Below, one piece after another: positions 5,306 through 6,729 of a DNA stretch of 6,729 bases. The position numbers were made by a program, and so were the translations under genes. The notes beneath the pieces are model-generated. The model saw nothing but the letters and a program-made list of their open reading frames with translations, did not search any database and was not told the DNA's origin. The number at the start of each line of letters is the position of its first letter. Within the stretch, counting starts at the first letter, position 1. Source of the stretch: an uncultured Chloroflexota bacterium (lineage in GTDB: Bacteria > Chloroflexota > Dehalococcoidia > SM23-28-2 > RBG-16-64-32); the NCBI GenBank assembly GCA_913056415.1, contig CAJXNA010000114.1:1-6729 (forward strand), read 5' to 3'.

Positions 5306-6685
5306 ATGCAGAAGCAGCATATCCACTTCGCTCGCGCCTCTGACGGTGTCACTATCGCCTACAGCACGATGGGGGAGGGACCTCCGCTCCTCGTCGCTCC
5401 GGGATGGGTTTCCCACCTGGAGCTGGAGATGGACAACCCCGCTAACGTCGAGTTCTATGATGGACTCTCCAAGGGCGGTCAACGCCGGCTGATCCGCTTC
5501 GACGTGCGCGGCAGCGGCCTCTCCGACCGTCGGGTGGAGGATATATCGATCGAGGCCCGCGCCCGCGATCTTGAGGCGGTCATCGATCACCTGGGCCTGG
5601 ACGGCGTCGCCATCTTCGCCTCGTCGCATAGCGGTCCGCCGGCGATTATCTACGCCGCTACACATCCGGAAAAGGTTAGCCATCTCGTTCTCTACGCCAC
5701 CTTAGCCCACCACGGTGAGACCGGCCGCGAGGCTCTAGGCAAGGCGATCGTCGACCTCATCCGCGCCGAGTGGGGTGTGGGCTCCAGAGCGGTAGCGGAG
5801 TTCGTCTATCCCGATGCCGACAAGGAGATCGCAGACGCTAACACCAGATACATGAGAAACTCCGCTTCCGGGGAGGTCGCGGCAGCCTTGCTGGAGGAGG
5901 CGTTGTTTCATGCTGACGTCAGGGAGTACCTCCCCAAGCTGACGATGCCGACGCTGGTGCTGCACCGCCGCGACGACAAAGCGTTCCCGTTCGATTGCGG
6001 CCGGGAGCTGGCCGCCCTCCTGCCTCACGCTCACTTCATGCCTTTGCCCGGCAACATCCACCTCCCGTTCTACGGTGAGACCGAGCCAATCCTCGACGCT
6101 GTCAACGAGTTCCTGGCCACTAAGGACGGGCACGTACATGCAGGTGGGGATGACAGCGAGCACGCTCGCCCCCTAAGGGTCGCCTTCGGTCTGCACATCA
6201 TCCTGTTCACGGATATGGAAGGCTCCACCAGCCTCACCCAGCGTCTGGGCGATGCCAAAGCCCAGGAGGTGCTGCGGACCCACAACCGGATCGTGCGTGA
6301 GGCGCTTCAAGCTCACGACGGCTCCGAGATTAAGCACACCGGCGACGGGATCATGGCCTCGTTCCAGTCCGCCTCCGGCGCTATTGACTGTGCGGTTGAC
6401 ATTCAGACGGCGCTGGATTCGCGGAACGAGGCTAACCCCGACACGCCGTTACGGGTACGCATCGGTCTCAACGCGGGGGAGCCGGTGGCCGAGGGTGAGG
6501 ACCTGTTCGGCACCGCCGTGCAGCTCGCCTCCCGCATCGCCGCCAGCGCGGAGCCGGGCCAGATCCTGGTCTCCGACGTTGTGCGCCAGCTTGCCGCGGG
6601 CAAGGAGTTCCTGTTCTCGGACGAAGGGGACGTTGTCCTGCGGGGGTTCGAGGACCCGGTGCGGCTGTACGGGGTGCGCTCCTAG
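5306..6685 (+). CDS. Alpha/beta-hydrolase fused to class III adenylate/guanylate cyclase
   Basis: This 459-aa soluble fusion probably converts ATP to cAMP (or GTP to cGMP) under control of an N-terminal hydrolase-fold domain. Residues 1-272 are an alpha/beta-hydrolase: APGW (31-34) as oxyanion segment, FDVRGSGLSD (65-74), nucleophile elbow FASSHSG (104-110) with Ser107, acid at Asp223 or Asp224 (HRRDDKAFPF), and His252 (GNIHLPF). A polar linker (273-291) leads to the cyclase at about 292-457. It has metal-binding Asp303 (FTDMEGST) and Asp347 (TGDG), Lys343 and Asp399 as the purine-selecting pair, and Arg410 for the transition state. The usual transition-state Asn is Gln406 (GTAVQLASR). The elbow lacks the usual glycines (A-S-S-H-S), so the hydrolase may be a ligand sensor rather than an enzyme. 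There is no membrane segment. The start ATG has only a weak GGGGCGG upstream. It has its own promoter, separate from the ABC operon. The domain call is firm; the stimulus is unknown. Confidence 0.93.
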   Translation: MQKQHIHFARASDGVTIAYSTMGEGPPLLVAPGWVSHLELEMDNPANVEFYDGLSKGGQRRLIRFDVRGSGLSDRRVEDISIEARARDLEAVIDHLGLDGVAIFASSHSGPPAIIYAATHPEKVSHLVLYATLAHHGETGREALGKAIVDLIRAEWGVGSRAVAEFVYPDADKEIADANTRYMRNSASGEVAAALLEEALFHADVREYLPKLTMPTLVLHRRDDKAFPFDCGRELAALLPHAHFMPLPGNIHLPFYGETEPILDAVNEFLATKDGHVHAGGDDSEHARPLRVAFGLHIILFTDMEGSTSLTQRLGDAKAQEVLRTHNRIVREALQAHDGSEIKHTGDGIMASFQSASGAIDCAVDIQTALDSRNEANPDTPLRVRIGLNAGEPVAEGEDLFGTAVQLASRIAASAEPGQILVSDVVRQLAAGKEFLFSDEGDVVLRGFEDPVRLYGVRS

Positions 6686-6729
6686 CGCATGGGGGTAGAC
6701 GGTGGTATTCAGGCCTTCGCTGGCTCAAG

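Noticed and set aside
5003..5683. Open frame on the minus strand, spanning the end of the C26 hydrolase gene and the start of the cyclase fusion
   Set aside because: It runs through two well-supported plus-strand genes and a promoter, and its product is low in recognisable structure.
6709..6729. Possible C-terminal end of a minus-strand gene entering from the right (six codons then TGA at 6711-6709)
   Set aside because: Six codons are too few to support a coding call at the window edge.

Overview
This 6.7 kb window is GC-rich bacterial chromosomal DNA carrying ordinary protein genes and one tRNA. I see no insertion sequence, phage gene or CRISPR array. The combination of a TPR protein with an acidic tail, a NodI/NodJ-like ABC-2 pair followed by a peptidase C26 gene, and an alpha/beta-hydrolase fused to a class III nucleotide cyclase suggests Chloroflexota (Dehalococcoidia- or SAR202-like), with Actinomycetota as the alternative. 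This placement is inferred from gene content and recalled family distribution and was not tested.

Layout. The left end (9-1361, minus strand) encodes a multi-spanning lipid-linked oligosaccharide flippase of the MATE/Wzx type. A short divergent interval follows, with a probable promoter for the flippase and one for a plus-strand tRNA-Pro(CGG) that has an encoded CCA end (1471-1548). The 327 bases from 1549 to 1875 hold two small inverted repeats (one may terminate the tRNA transcript), a possible 31-codon ORF with a very good Shine-Dalgarno (1706-1801), and a promoter for the next gene. That gene (1876-2703) encodes a 275-aa protein with two TPR-like units, a middle beta-rich domain that looks HIRAN-like, and an acidic tail. 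It ends at a strong intrinsic terminator (2725-2756).

A new promoter then drives a tight three-gene operon: ABC ATPase (2834-3754), ABC-2 permease (3751-4551, overlapping by 4 bases) and a class I glutamine-amidotransferase-fold gamma-glutamyl hydrolase (4553-5218, one base after the permease stop). The ATPase and permease should form one exporter of two ATPase and two permease subunits. The hydrolase may process or detoxify a gamma-glutamyl compound related to the exported substrate, which is unknown.

A separate promoter, whose -10 element is touched by a 7-bp inverted repeat, precedes the last gene (5306-6685). It encodes a cytosolic alpha/beta-hydrolase joined to a class III adenylate/guanylate cyclase, probably a one-protein sensor that makes cAMP or a related cyclic nucleotide. 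The last 44 bases (6686-6729) show no supportable feature.

The window is mostly conventional. The best points for follow-up are the hydrolase-cyclase fusion with altered active-site motifs and its promoter-overlapping repeat, the ABC exporter-hydrolase operon, and the TPR/HIRAN-like protein.
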